This document shows positions 12,651 through 22,352 of a DNA stretch of 64,000 nucleotides, in pieces. Source of the DNA: Isoetes taiwanensis (Eukaryota; Streptophyta; Lycopodiopsida; Isoetales; Isoetaceae); contig JAJEKV010000409.1 in NCBI GenBank assembly GCA_021234155.1, positions 62,001-126,000 on the forward strand, in the 5' to 3' direction. How positions within the stretch are numbered: position 1 is the stretch's first letter; each line of letters begins with the position of its first letter. The position numbers and the translations under genes were made by a program. Below the pieces are notes generated by a model that saw only the letters and a program-made list of their open reading frames with translations, did no database searches and was not told the DNA's origin.

Positions 12651-14660
12651 GGCAAGATGGTGATCTCTTGACACCACTTAGGAGCATACAAGGGAGCATA
12701 TAGGACACGTTATCACCCTCTGTAACTATAATCTGGCGATGGGCAAGATCCACATCACTCTTGGCGCATTTGACATGCAGGACAATCTCTGATGACACCT
12801 CCATGGTCAAGCTAGACCTTGCAACAGCTGCAACCTCGAGAGGGATAACCATATAGTTTCTGATGCGAAAGCTGCTAGGTGTGGTAGAAGTGGTTGAAGA
12901 AGATGAAGAAACCCATGTCCTTTTGGCGGGGGAGGGGGTCCTTCTCTAATAGTTGAGGGTCCCATGTAGCGATGTGCATCCGTATATGGTGAGCTCTAAA
13001 AGCTACTTATCGGCAACGATGAAGCAAAAAATTAGTTGATTGAACTAAAAAGAATGAGAAGAGCAGATGAACACGGATAGGACATTTACCTTTGACCCTG
13101 TTATGCTAAAAGAAGAGGAGTCAAATGCTGCTCTCGAATAACTTGAGCCTCAATTTAAACCCCAACCGCAATGATCATACTGCCCCATCTATGTGAGGAC
13201 GGATTTAACCTGGGCTTTAAATTCAAACTCCCTTGGCTGTAATTGGGGCAGAGGGATCCGGTCAATTTTAGTAGGGATAAGCCCAGGAATTGGTCTTTAG
13301 TTCCTGATTTGGGCTGCTATTTTAGCAGTAGGTAGCCCACCATTTAGGCAGCAAAGCTAGTTGAATAGATCCAAGGTGGGTGGATGAGGCTACTATGTAG
13401 CTAGCCTCAGGGCTCGTGACCACGAGAACATCGTAGGACAAAAAAACCATTGAATGACTGTGGGAGCTTGGCCCCGATCATTATTTGCATTAACTTGCAT
13501 GGCAGGAAGCGCCAATTGCGCGGTCAGGGGCCCATAGGCCTGGTGCGCCCAAGCCTGCACGGCCACGATAGGGGGCTAGGTTTGTAGCGTGGGGGGACCC
13601 AGACCCCCCTAACTTTGACTGACAACAACTTTCTAGCCCCTCAACATTTCAACCCAAAAGTTACACAACACAATTGCGGACAACGTAATAAACGGGAGGT
13701 TGAAATTACTGTCAGGTTTTTGTTTTTTTTTATAACCCATAAAATGTCTCCGACATTTGAGGAGCGGCGCCGCTAAACTGTCCCCTGTTTTATCACAAAA
13801 CATTGGGGCGCCATAGTTGCGGCCTATTCCGTCCGTCTTGTTTGCATATCTTTGCATTTTTTTTCCTTCTACTTGTTCGAGCTTGCCTTTTGCCATTCGT
13901 CTGTTTGCCTGGACCGATTTGGGCAGGGCATCGCGTCGTTTTGTGGGCTCTTCTAAGCCTCATATCTGGGACAGACCTTCTGCTCCCACCATCTGTTTTA
14001 ACGGGATTTGGACTCCCTCTGCTGAAGTTTTTTGTTTGAAGTCGGAACAAACTCTTGGTCTGCTTATAGATTCAAGCTCAAGGAACCCACCGAAGTTGCC
14101 TATGCAATCCAAAACAGGGGGCATTCATGTTGTGGGGCAGAGACGCAGATCCAAGAGATTTGTTTGGTCTCGGTTTGGTTTTGAGGCAGATCCAAGAGTT
14201 TTGTCATTTCCTTCATATAAAGGGCTTTCCAACAGGGTACATGGTTTCTGTGCAATCTACCAAACATTCCAGGCCATATATATCTAAATTTCAAGTTGAC
14301 ATGAAAACATTCAAAGAAAAGAATGCTCCATAGCCACGTCCGGTAAGGAAGCTCTCTTTGCCGTAGCTGCTTCAAGAACGTAATTTCATCCTCCCGTTTA
14401 TTACGTAAGGGAATCAATTTTTCTCGGATTCTCCACCTCGGAATATTCTTCGGTGGCGCCGCCAGCCTCAGCGGTGCACTCGCGGCTCCGCCGCTCATGC
14501 GCTGCCTCAGCTGGCAGCCCCGCCTCAGAAATTCCTCGGCGGAAAATCCTCGAACCATTGATTCCCTAATACATTAGGTGTCCTTGGGGTTTTTCGCGCC
14601 GTAGTTGAATCTCACCCTTAAGTGAGCCCGATCATACCCTAGGTAGAATGCAAGATAATT
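12651..14660. other. No recognised gene; upstream region of RRP36
   Basis: The open frame 13817-14287 (+) and its overlapping minus-strand frames have no family signature. GC rises near 14440-14540. The last few hundred bases presumably contain the RRP36 promoter. Confidence 0.5.
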
Positions 14661-14668
14661 TTGCCAAC

Positions 14669-14726
14669 GGCCCAAAAAAAAAATAATTAAGACCTTTCAC
14701 CATATCCGTAGCCCAGTTAGGGTTTA
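14669..14726 (+). promoter_or_regulatory. RRP36 core promoter: site II motifs plus telo-box
   Basis: A site II-type GGCCCA lies at 14669-14674 and a second GCCCA at 14711-14715. They are followed by the telo-box TTAGGGTTTA at 14717-14726, only 12 bases before the start codon. The telo-box plus site II pair is the known hallmark of plant ribosomal-protein and ribosome-biogenesis promoters (TCP and telo-box-binding factors). The pairing fits the identity of the gene downstream. Confidence 0.8.
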
Positions 14727-14737
14727 AGCAGAAAACA

Positions 14738-17645
14738 ATGGGCGAAAAACTTGAGTCAAACTCGGATCCTCCAGATGACGAAGAACTTGGAAGCTCAGAT
14801 GATTCGTTTCAATCAAAATCTGATGAAGAGGTCGGTATTCCTTTTTTCCGTTCTATTTGTCTTTCTTGTAAATCACATATCCTTTTGAGCCCCCATACCA
14901 CTTATCAGGAAGCATTGCAACAAGAAATTGCTGATATTCCCTTTGAGGATCTTCATAAGGCCAAATCTGAAGGCCGACCTACAATTGGACATGTGAAGAA
15001 AGTCACTAAAATGCAGCGATTGAATAAGAATAGGTGCTTTTGCTGTGAAATTCGTATGTTGCTTCCTCACAATATGCATGATAACTGATTTTTTTAGGTT
15101 ATTGTTGCCAGACCTCTAGAAATTACCAGCAAAAAACCAGTTGGACGTTACAGGGAGGTCATTCAGGCACCAAAAAAGGCAAGGCTCTATTGTACTTTTA
15201 AGTTTTGTTGCAGCATAGTTACGAAACACGGCCGTTTCGGCCGTGTCCCATTGCAATGGATTTCTAGGAGAATCCGTGGTGAACACGGCCACGACCGTGT
15301 TTTTGGTGCTGATACAAACAAGGGCCGTGTTTAGCTGTTGCCAGGCTGTGGTATAAGCAAACAACGACCGTGTTTGATAAAAAAGCCCTGCAACTGTAAC
15401 AAAAAATTCCAGAGATCTATTTTGTTTTTCCCTTTTCGTGTTTCCTTTCTGTGCAGCTTCTCTAGCAACAATTAGATGCCGTGCAGACATGTAGAGCCCT
15501 AAGCAGGCAGATTTTGCAGATATGTAGAGCTTTAGCAAGCACATATGTCTAGCAAGCAAGCTCCATCGTGACATATCAAAATATAATCAGTTGGATAGAC
15601 AAGATGAGGCTCAAGAAGAAACAGGCTGGAAACTTGTCGATGGGGATGTGTTTAGACCACCAACAAATGCGGGGTTGCTTTGTGTGCATGTCGGTACAGG
15701 GGTGCAGTTCTTTGTGATGACAGTGGTTACCATGATATTTGCATTGTTAGGGTTTCTTTCAAATCGTGGTGGTCTGATGACTGCAATGCTCTTGTTATGG
15801 GTTTTTATGGGCCTGTTTGCTGGTTATGCCTCTTCAAGGCTGTATAAGCATTTAAAAGGCCAGACTGGAAGAATAACACACTGAAGACTGCATTTTATGT
15901 TCCCTGGAACTATGCTCATCATTATTTTTTTATCCTCAATTGTCTCATCTGGGGAGAGAAATCATCAGGTGCTGTGCCATTTGGAACCATGCTTGCCCTT
16001 TTCTGCCTGTGGTTTGGCATCTCTGTGCCATTGGTCTTCATTGGAAGCTACTTTGGCTACAAAAAGCCAACCATTGAAGATCCTGTTCGTACCAACAAAA
16101 TTCCCAAACAAATTTCTGATCCGGCCTGGTACATGCAGCCCATTTTCTCTGTCCTTATTGGAGGGATATTGCCATATGGTGCTGTCTTTATCGAACTGTT
16201 CTTTATTCTGACATCAATATGGCTGCACCAGTTCTATTACATCTTTGGCTTCCTTTTTATAGTCTTCCTCATTCTAGCAGTAACATGTGCAGAGATCACC
16301 ATTGTCCTTTGCTATTTCCAGTTGTGTAGTGAGGATTACCACTGGTGGTGGAGGGTCTATCTGACATCAGGTTCAAATTGCACTTATGGATATCAAGTTG
16401 TGAGACACAAATTCTGTTTTTTTTTTTCAGAAATTTAAAGTATCTTTTGGGAATATCCCCGTGTTATCCGTTTCCCTGTTCCGTTGTCATTTCCGTTTTC
16501 TAAAATTTAGGGGCCCGTTGCGTTTCCCGTGGCCGTGTTTCGTAACTATGTGTTGCAGCAGAAGTCTTAAGCCACTGAAAAATAACGTGCCCCATTTCTT
16601 GAATATTTGTTGATGTTGGAAAGTTTTACATGACTGGCGTTGCATAGCAGAAACCAGTAGAGATCCTTATGGGCTAAAATATTTTATGAGCAATAATGTG
16701 CATGCCCTGTTGCAGGTTAATCGGGACCCCCGTTTTGAGGCCCTATGTGGCAGATTTGATGAAGCTAGGTATTATGGGACATTTTCCTTCTGATTTGATA
16801 TGCTGACAAAGTTGGTTATTTGACCTCATAGTTTATTTTGTAATTCTCAGCTTTAAAAAATCGTATAGTTTTCTTTATGAGGAGCAGCTACCAGCAGAAA
16901 AGGAAGTATGTGTACTTTTCATTTTTGGTCCCTTAATTTGTAGACACACTCATATTTTCTTTTCTTTTCAGAGGCTACAAGAATTACTGCGAAAGGCAAA
17001 GTTCCCTGAAGCTAAGGAAAAAATCCAGTCGGAGATGATGTGGATTGTAAGTTTGAGATGCCTTCAAAAGATCAATTATTGTTTTGGATTTGTTTTTTCT
17101 AGATTTTCTTAAGATCCTCTAAGCATTTCAGAGAGCTAAAATTCTCCTCCAAGCATTTGTGAACAGGATAATCAGTTAAATAGTGAGAGACTGAGAAAGA
17201 AGCGTGCTGCAAAGTCTTTAGAGCTAAGAGCAAAGGTGAAGGATGCTGTGAAGCAAGGGAAAAAGCCATATTATCCGAAGAAATGTGAGTTACTATTTAT
17301 GTTTCTTCTGAACAATAATCAGGGAAAAAATGGTAGTATCACTTACCCACTTTAAACAAGAATATAGCTTCAGCTGTACTTGAAACTGTACAATGGTGCT
17401 AATAAGAAACTCTATTCCTTGGCAGCTGAAATGAAGAAGCAGGAACTTGTGGAGAAATATAATGAGCTGAAGGTCTATAAGATACTATGTTTTTAGGTAG
17501 TGATTGATACATGTTAGAATTTAATCAAGCTAAAGTTTCTCACATGCAGGCTAGTGGAAAGCTTGAACCATTTCTTGCTAAGCGACGCCATAAAAATGCT
17601 TCTAAGGATCACAGATATGTTCCATACAGACGTCAAGGCAGTTAA
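14738..17645 (+). CDS. RRP36: rRNA biogenesis protein RRP36
   Basis: RRP36 is a nucleolar component of the SSU processome needed for early 35S/45S pre-rRNA cleavages and 18S rRNA production. Nine exons are inferred: 14738-14830, 14909-15033, 15112-15178, 16716-16768, 16851-16905, 16972-17046, 17167-17284, 17426-17472 and 17550-17645. They sum to 729 nt, giving 242 residues with no frame break, the usual length for plant RRP36. Landmarks in order: acidic N-terminus (DDEELGSSDDS), IPFEDL, RLNKNRPLEITSKKPV, VNRDPRFEALCGRFDEA, SYSFLYEEQLPAEKE, a basic coiled-coil middle, GKKPYYPKKSE, LVEKYNELKASGKLEPFL and the C-terminal KDHRYVPYRRQGS. Intron 3 has a GC donor (AAAAAG^gcaagg) and carries a 1.3-kb transposon. 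All other introns are GT-AG and short. The gene looks intact. Confidence 0.92.
15214..16550. mobile_element. Pack-type TIR transposon (hAT-like) in RRP36 intron 3
   Basis: The ends are perfect 20-bp inverted repeats: CATAGTTACGAAACACGGCC at the left and its reverse complement at 16531-16550. Immediate flanks are identical 8-bp direct repeats TGTTGCAG at 15206-15213 and 16551-16558. An 8-bp target duplication with short TIRs fits hAT best; Mutator elements usually give 9 bp. Subterminal copies of the word CCGTGTTT cluster inside the left end, and the left end itself can fold (ACACGGCCG TTT CGGCCGTGT). No transposase is present. The interior is a TM9SF gene fragment, so this is a non-autonomous, gene-capturing element. 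Confidence 0.85.
15565..16385 (+). pseudogene. Captured fragment of a TM9SF (transmembrane nine/EMP70) gene
   Basis: The intact protein is a nine-helix Golgi/endosomal membrane protein. The fragment starts at EETGWKLVDGDVFRPPTN, at the end of the luminal domain. It continues through NRGGLMTAMLLLWVFMGL, PFGTMLALFCLWFGISVPLV, the signature IFSVLIGGILPYGAVFIELF, and YYIFGFLFIVFLIL to CYFQLCSEDYHWWWR. It then degenerates before the last helices. No introns interrupt it. A frameshift near 15880 separates two readable blocks. It lies wholly within the TIR element inside an RRP36 intron, so it is spliced out of RRP36 and is unlikely to make protein. The donor gene is elsewhere. Confidence 0.9.
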
Positions 17646-18539
17646 GGTATCGTTTTTCATTGCAGTTCAGGCCTGATATCTTTGTGGAAGATGAATGCAA
17701 CTACTCATGGAGTAAGTGTTTGACTTGCAGGCAGTTTGTTAAGAATATATTGTACGATAAATGTTTTAGCTACCTGTTTTCTGTTTGATCAAGTAAGGGA
17801 ACAGATTTGCCTTCACAAGGACCAAATATAACTCAAAAGAGCGTTCCTTCAGTTTGGTTAACATAATGCTATTTATTCCAGGCTTTGTGAGATCAACTGA
17901 AGGTCTGGAATGTGTCAGAAATGCAAGTATTCAATACATATTTTTATGTGCATACAAGATGGTGGTACTGCGGCGGTGCCGCCGCACTGGTTGCATTTGG
18001 AAGTTTTTGAAGTCCTGAAATTGATAGTTAATCACCAAGACGTAAAATCAATATTGTTTCGAGTGGACTATTTGTCGAAATTTGTTTGGACTTTAAAGTT
18101 TGTGTTTAACATAGAATAACCTAATAATTTCGCGTAGCTGTATTACAGGTTAGAACCTTTATGGGAGCATGATTATATACATGCATGAGCCAATTAAAAC
18201 ACGTTTTGAAGAGATTATGCAAGATCTGTACATTTGGATGCCTAAAAAGTGGCTGTTGATTGTCGTAAGGGGCTCTGTGACGTATAAAGGGGCATGGTTG
18301 GCACTAAGATTTTGGAGGGGGAAGTATGTGTAAAAATTTGCAATTTGCTGATGCTGGAGCCCTTGTTTTGGGCAGGCGCTAGGGTTTTTTGCTTTGAAGG
18401 ATGTATAACTTACATCAAAGACTAAAAAAAAATTACAACAATATTAGATGAGATGGAGATGAGATCCCCAAGTCAAATCTTTATCATCATGAGATAATGT
18501 GGACACCAAATACTGATCATATAATTTATCCTTAATCTC
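17646..18539. other. RRP36 3' UTR and intergenic DNA; no gene seen
   Basis: There are only short ORFs (for example 17910-18119, +) without a recognisable family. The 3' UTR of RRP36 must begin here. The 5' end of the LINE described next may lie near 18.3-18.5 kb, but I cannot see a target duplication that would fix it. Confidence 0.5.
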
Positions 18540-19578
18540 TTGAGGTATTTTTGGAGTAGAGTAGAACGAACGTTTTTAAATACCATGTGGCATCGGTTTT
18601 TTTTAAATGACCCAGCAGGCACGATTTGGCCACAGAGGCTGCTGTTGCGACTGTGGCAGCTCCAGGTCAATATGTTCCCAGACCAGCATGATCTCTCCAA
18701 CATGCACAAAAAGCTTATGAGGCGAATCTTCAAGCTAGAGGTGCATCTTCCCTCGGATTCTCTCATGCTGTAGCATGAATAATCTCAACATCACAGGCTG
18801 GTGGTGGTACAATATCTGCCGTGAATAGCATTGAGATGTTCAAGTCCTCGGGATCTTCTATTGGGTATTGCACAGATGTGATGCTGAAAAAATCCAAGAG
18901 TCCTGGACAAAGTTAGCAGTGTCCATGCTATGCTCCATTTGGGGGTCGCTTTGGAGATACACTAGTAGCATATGAAGTATCTTGAGAATCTAGTGGCATA
19001 TTTTGTTGTCGGCTATTGGCTTTTTTCTTATAAGAAGCAGAGGACATTAATAAGTTGGTGGCAAGAGAGTAGTTGACACCGATGTGAGGCACTATGGTCT
19101 TGTTTCAGAACTATTTCCTAGGCTTTCCTTTAAAGGCCAAAGGCCAAAATTCTCTGTTCCGTATTTCCGATGTCGCCAAGATATGTGTGGCACTTCCAAT
19201 GGACAAGGAGATTCCAAAGCTGTTTATGATCCAAAGTGGCTTATTTCGCTCCTGCTTCAAGCTTCGACTGTTGAACGCAGTAGTCTCGCTGGTTATTTCC
19301 TTTCAAGGTTCCAATTCTTGCTCCTCGTTCTGTCTAGAAAACAAAAGTGCACCCATCATCTGTCTTGGACTGATCAGGTTGACGGTGCAAACACATCCTC
19401 CTGCATTGTAGATGATTCAAAATTAGCTTCAGATTATTCCCTCGATGGGAATGTGGCAATGCAACTAGTTGACCAACTAGCAGTGGTCGTGCATGATGGG
19501 GAGTCTCGATCTACACATAAAGTATCAAAAAGAAGAAAGAAAAAAAGTGTGTTTGATTCACTGTTTCCACCTTCGTGA
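18540..19578 (+). pseudogene. LINE ORF1 (gag-like) remnant
   Basis: The clear open part is 19084-19578, ending KVSKRRKKKSVFDSLFPPS. Its TGA stop shares an A with the ATG of LINE ORF2 (TGATG at 19576-19580), the coupling expected for a two-ORF LINE. Upstream, around 18640-18900, an alternative frame reads like coding sequence (VATVAAPGQYVPRPA, then AGGGTISAVNSIEMFKSS) with stops. I do not see an intact zinc knuckle. The identification rests mainly on its position before ORF2. Confidence 0.55.
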
Positions 19579-19611
19579 TGAACATTGTTAGTTGAAATGT
19601 AAATGGGCTTA

Positions 19612-21904
19612 GGGTGATTTTCCACTACCGAAGTGTCTCATTTTTCACCGAATAACTTTCCGCCACATCAGAAAAAAAAAAAAAAACTTGTTTTTCCACA
19701 CAACGAAATGAGACATGTCCCACTCTGATTCCGTACGAACTGGGAGTCCCATTTTCTTCCGGGGGAAATCCCCCGGAACATAATACGACAGCAAGTATCT
19801 GCCAATCGGAAGGCTTCCTTCCCGTAAAATTTACAAGGATTGAAAGCGGGATCGCTCTTGCCAAAACAAGAGCATGCAGTTTCCCTCCATCGAAATTCCT
19901 GTTGTTTCCCTCCATCGAAATTCCTCCATCGAAATTCTCTGCTAACGCCATTGCCTTCCTGTGAATTTTTTTCAAGAGGTCAGTGTTCTTCAAATTCGTA
20001 GGGTTCTAAACAGGAGTTTTATTGTGTGTATTCCTCAGATTTGGCTCACTGTATTTTCCAAATGTGCTTATGCTGATTGATTTTCTGTGCCATCATGCAT
20101 CAATCTCATTGAATTAGGATGTACATGGTTTCCTAATAATTGCTTATTATTTGCTAATGCTGAACTTTTCCGTGGCATTTGACATTGTCATTGATGTTTC
20201 ATTCAATTGTTTGTTGATGTTGCTGTGCATTTTCTCAAGTTTTCATTGTAGAATAGAGCAAGCCAAACTCTAATGCTATTTTGACCGAATTAGAGATGTA
20301 TACTTTCAGATGATATTCTTCTGTTTGGATTAAATCCAACTTTAAATTGCGAATGATAATCTACTTAACAGATAGAATGCTTTCTGCTCAAGAAGTCCAA
20401 GAATGATATAGATTACTTCATCAAGAATTTAATTCTGTATTAGTATAGTTTTTAATCTTCTTTTTGCTTTGCCTCTTTTTCAGACATGGCAGGATTTGAG
20501 CCTTACAGCCAAATGTCCCAAACAAGCTATTCCTTCTTCGTTCCTCTTTCTCAAGGCATTGATGACAATTCCTCTCCAGACATGCCAAACATCCAACCAA
20601 CACCTCCTGTCGTTCACTATCCCTACCGTCCAGTTAGTCGTCCACATTATCCTTATGTTGTACGTTCAACCCTTTCGGACATATGCGAGATATCCTCTCC
20701 TCCTCCGCTAGCATCTTCACTGTCCACCTATGTTTCAAAATGACACACCTGGCTCCCAAGGTGTTTCCAATGAACCATCTGAGAAAAAAAAGCGAGGTCG
20801 CAAACCCAAGATTGCTAAAACGCCAGTAGGAGATGTTGTGAAGGGCAGGGGCACTAACTGGAAGGATCACTGGGTCGTTACGCTAATTCATCTTCGTGGA
20901 CAGATGCACGAGGAATTTCTCACTAAAGCAGGTAGACAAGGTGTTGATATTTGGCACAAACTTTACGTGCAATTGGTTGCAAAGTGTCCGGACTTGGACA
21001 AGGACAGCGAGGCTTGCAGGAAGAAATGGCAAGCCATGTATAAGGAGTACAAAGCTGATAAAAAACAGAATAACGTGTCTGGTGCGGAATGGAGTGAGAC
21101 ATGCAGGTGGTATGATCTTGTAGATCAATACATGAACCAACGGGCACATGTTGTGTGCTATGCTCATGAAAGTGCAAGTGATGCTAACACTCCAATAGCA
21201 GATGATCTAGATGAAGTTGAAGAGATTGATGTGCCTAGTGTGGAAAAAAGAAAGGCACCAGAAGATACACCAAAGGAATCTGAAGAGAAACCCACCTGCG
21301 TGGCCCAGAAACCCAAGAAAATTAAGAATGCTGCAGCAGAGGTTGCGAAGGCTGTTAGTGCTATGATGGAATTCAATAAGAAGGCTCATGAAGAGAGCTT
21401 AGAATTGGAGAAGAAGAAGTGCTCCTACGAGGAGGAGAAAATCCAAGAGGAGCTACAAGAATGCAGGGATAATGCTGCTCGAGACGCTTTACGAGAATTA
21501 GGTGTGGCTTCTGATGGTGTTGCAAATGTTTCAGATTCTGATCTTCAAGAGGAGGTGGTTATACTTCATTATCCATTGGAGGATACTGCAAGAAGAGACG
21601 CATTAGCTAGAGCTTTGTATGAAGTAAGGAATTGCAAACATGGAGGAGGATTGATATGGATTTGTGCTGTAACTAAACAAAGTATTGCTACGTTGAATTA
21701 TATTGTAAAGGACATGGCTCATATCATGTAGTGGAAAATGTAAACTTTTAAGACATGTCTTATATTATTGAGACATGTCTTATTTGTTATAATGAAAAAA
21801 TGATAAAAATAAGACATGTCTTAAACATGATGTGGCATCATAAAATGGTGTCATATAATTATATAACTTGATCCTAAAAATGTATTTGTAGTAGAAAATC
21901 ACCC
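19612..21904 (+). mobile_element. PIF/Harbinger-type DNA transposon carrying an ORF1-like trihelix gene
   Basis: The left end GGGTGATTTTCCACTAC (19612-19628) and right end GTAGTAGAAAATCACCC (21888-21904) are 16/17 inverted repeats. They are flanked by TTA on both sides (19609-19611 and 21905-21907), the TWA target duplication typical of PIF/Harbinger. Total length is 2293 bp. The only substantial ORF encodes an AT-hook/trihelix protein. No DDE transposase is visible, so the element is non-autonomous. It inserted into the start of a LINE ORF2. Three palindromes AAGACATGTCTT (the middle one GAGACATGTCTT) lie between the ORF and the right TIR. Confidence 0.85.
20486..21731 (+). CDS. AT-hook/trihelix (Myb/SANT-like) DNA-binding protein of the Harbinger element
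   Basis: Harbinger transposons usually encode two proteins, a transposase and a Myb/SANT-like DNA-binding partner; this resembles the partner. The ORF starts MAGFEPYSQMSQTSYS after a strong acceptor (gcctctttttcag), suggesting an untranslated 5' exon. The N-terminus is Pro-rich, followed by an AT-hook-like KKKRGRKPK. A trihelix domain comes next: NWKDHWVVTLIHLRGQM, DIWHKLYVQL, EACRKKWQAMYKEYKADK and CRWYDLVDQYM. An acidic stretch and a C-terminal Lys/Glu coiled coil (EESLELEKKKCSYEEEK) follow. A frame change near 20735 separates the first 80 codons from the main 333-codon frame, which is open to TAG at 21731. It could instead be a captured host trihelix factor. Confidence 0.75.
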
Positions 21905-22352
21905 TTAAATCCTCCCCACAGAAAGGGCTAGAGCATCAGCGGTAGTTAGAACCGTAGATTTTATATTTGCAAGAGCATAAATGTCATAGGGGTTCAGTTG
22001 GTGGCTTTGTTAAACCTCATGGGCCGGTGACATGTTGGGTTCGCAAGTGTTTCTGGTCATTCCCGAGGTGGCACTTTCATATCATGGTCGCGAGACATCA
22101 AAGTAGTTTTCACATCAAAAGATAAATATGGTAGATGGTCACCCATCAAGTGGAAGCAAGGTGAACAGGTGTGGGGCATTGTAAATGTCTATGCCTCCAA
22201 CGTGCCTAGGCAGCATGTCGCCATGTGGACTTTTTTAAAAAATAAATTGAAAAAATAGGGAGATAATACAACTTGATTGCTGCTTGGAGACTTTAATATG
22301 GTTGATGCCAATTTTGACAGGCTTGATGGTGGTTCAAGAAGGAATGTGATAA

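Larger units (their letters stand above)
19578..22352 (+). pseudogene. LINE ORF2 endonuclease (APE type), interrupted by Harbinger
   Basis: ORF2 begins MNIVS*NVNGL. The canonical start is MNIVSWNVNGL, so Trp has become TGA. The Harbinger element sits inside this motif. After it the frame resumes with SSPQKGLEHQR, then GGTFISWSRDIKVV, GIVNVYASN and LLLGDFNMVDANF, the N-Y/V-Y-A-x-N and G-D-F-N endonuclease motifs. A solo LTR starts at 22353. The duplicated copy of this segment is at 26938-27398. Confidence 0.85.

Noticed and set aside
13793..14558. Overlapping ORFs of 150-156 codons on both strands upstream of RRP36
   Set aside because: No recognisable domain, mutual overlap on both strands, and position in the RRP36 upstream region.
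15591..16438. A functional TM9SF gene
   Set aside because: It starts in mid-protein, has a frameshift, lacks the last helices and lies entirely within a transposon in an intron.
15214..16550. Pack-MULE (Mutator) classification of the element in the RRP36 intron
   Set aside because: The flanking duplication is exactly 8 bp when the full 20-bp TIRs are used; shifting to 9 bp makes the two flanks differ.
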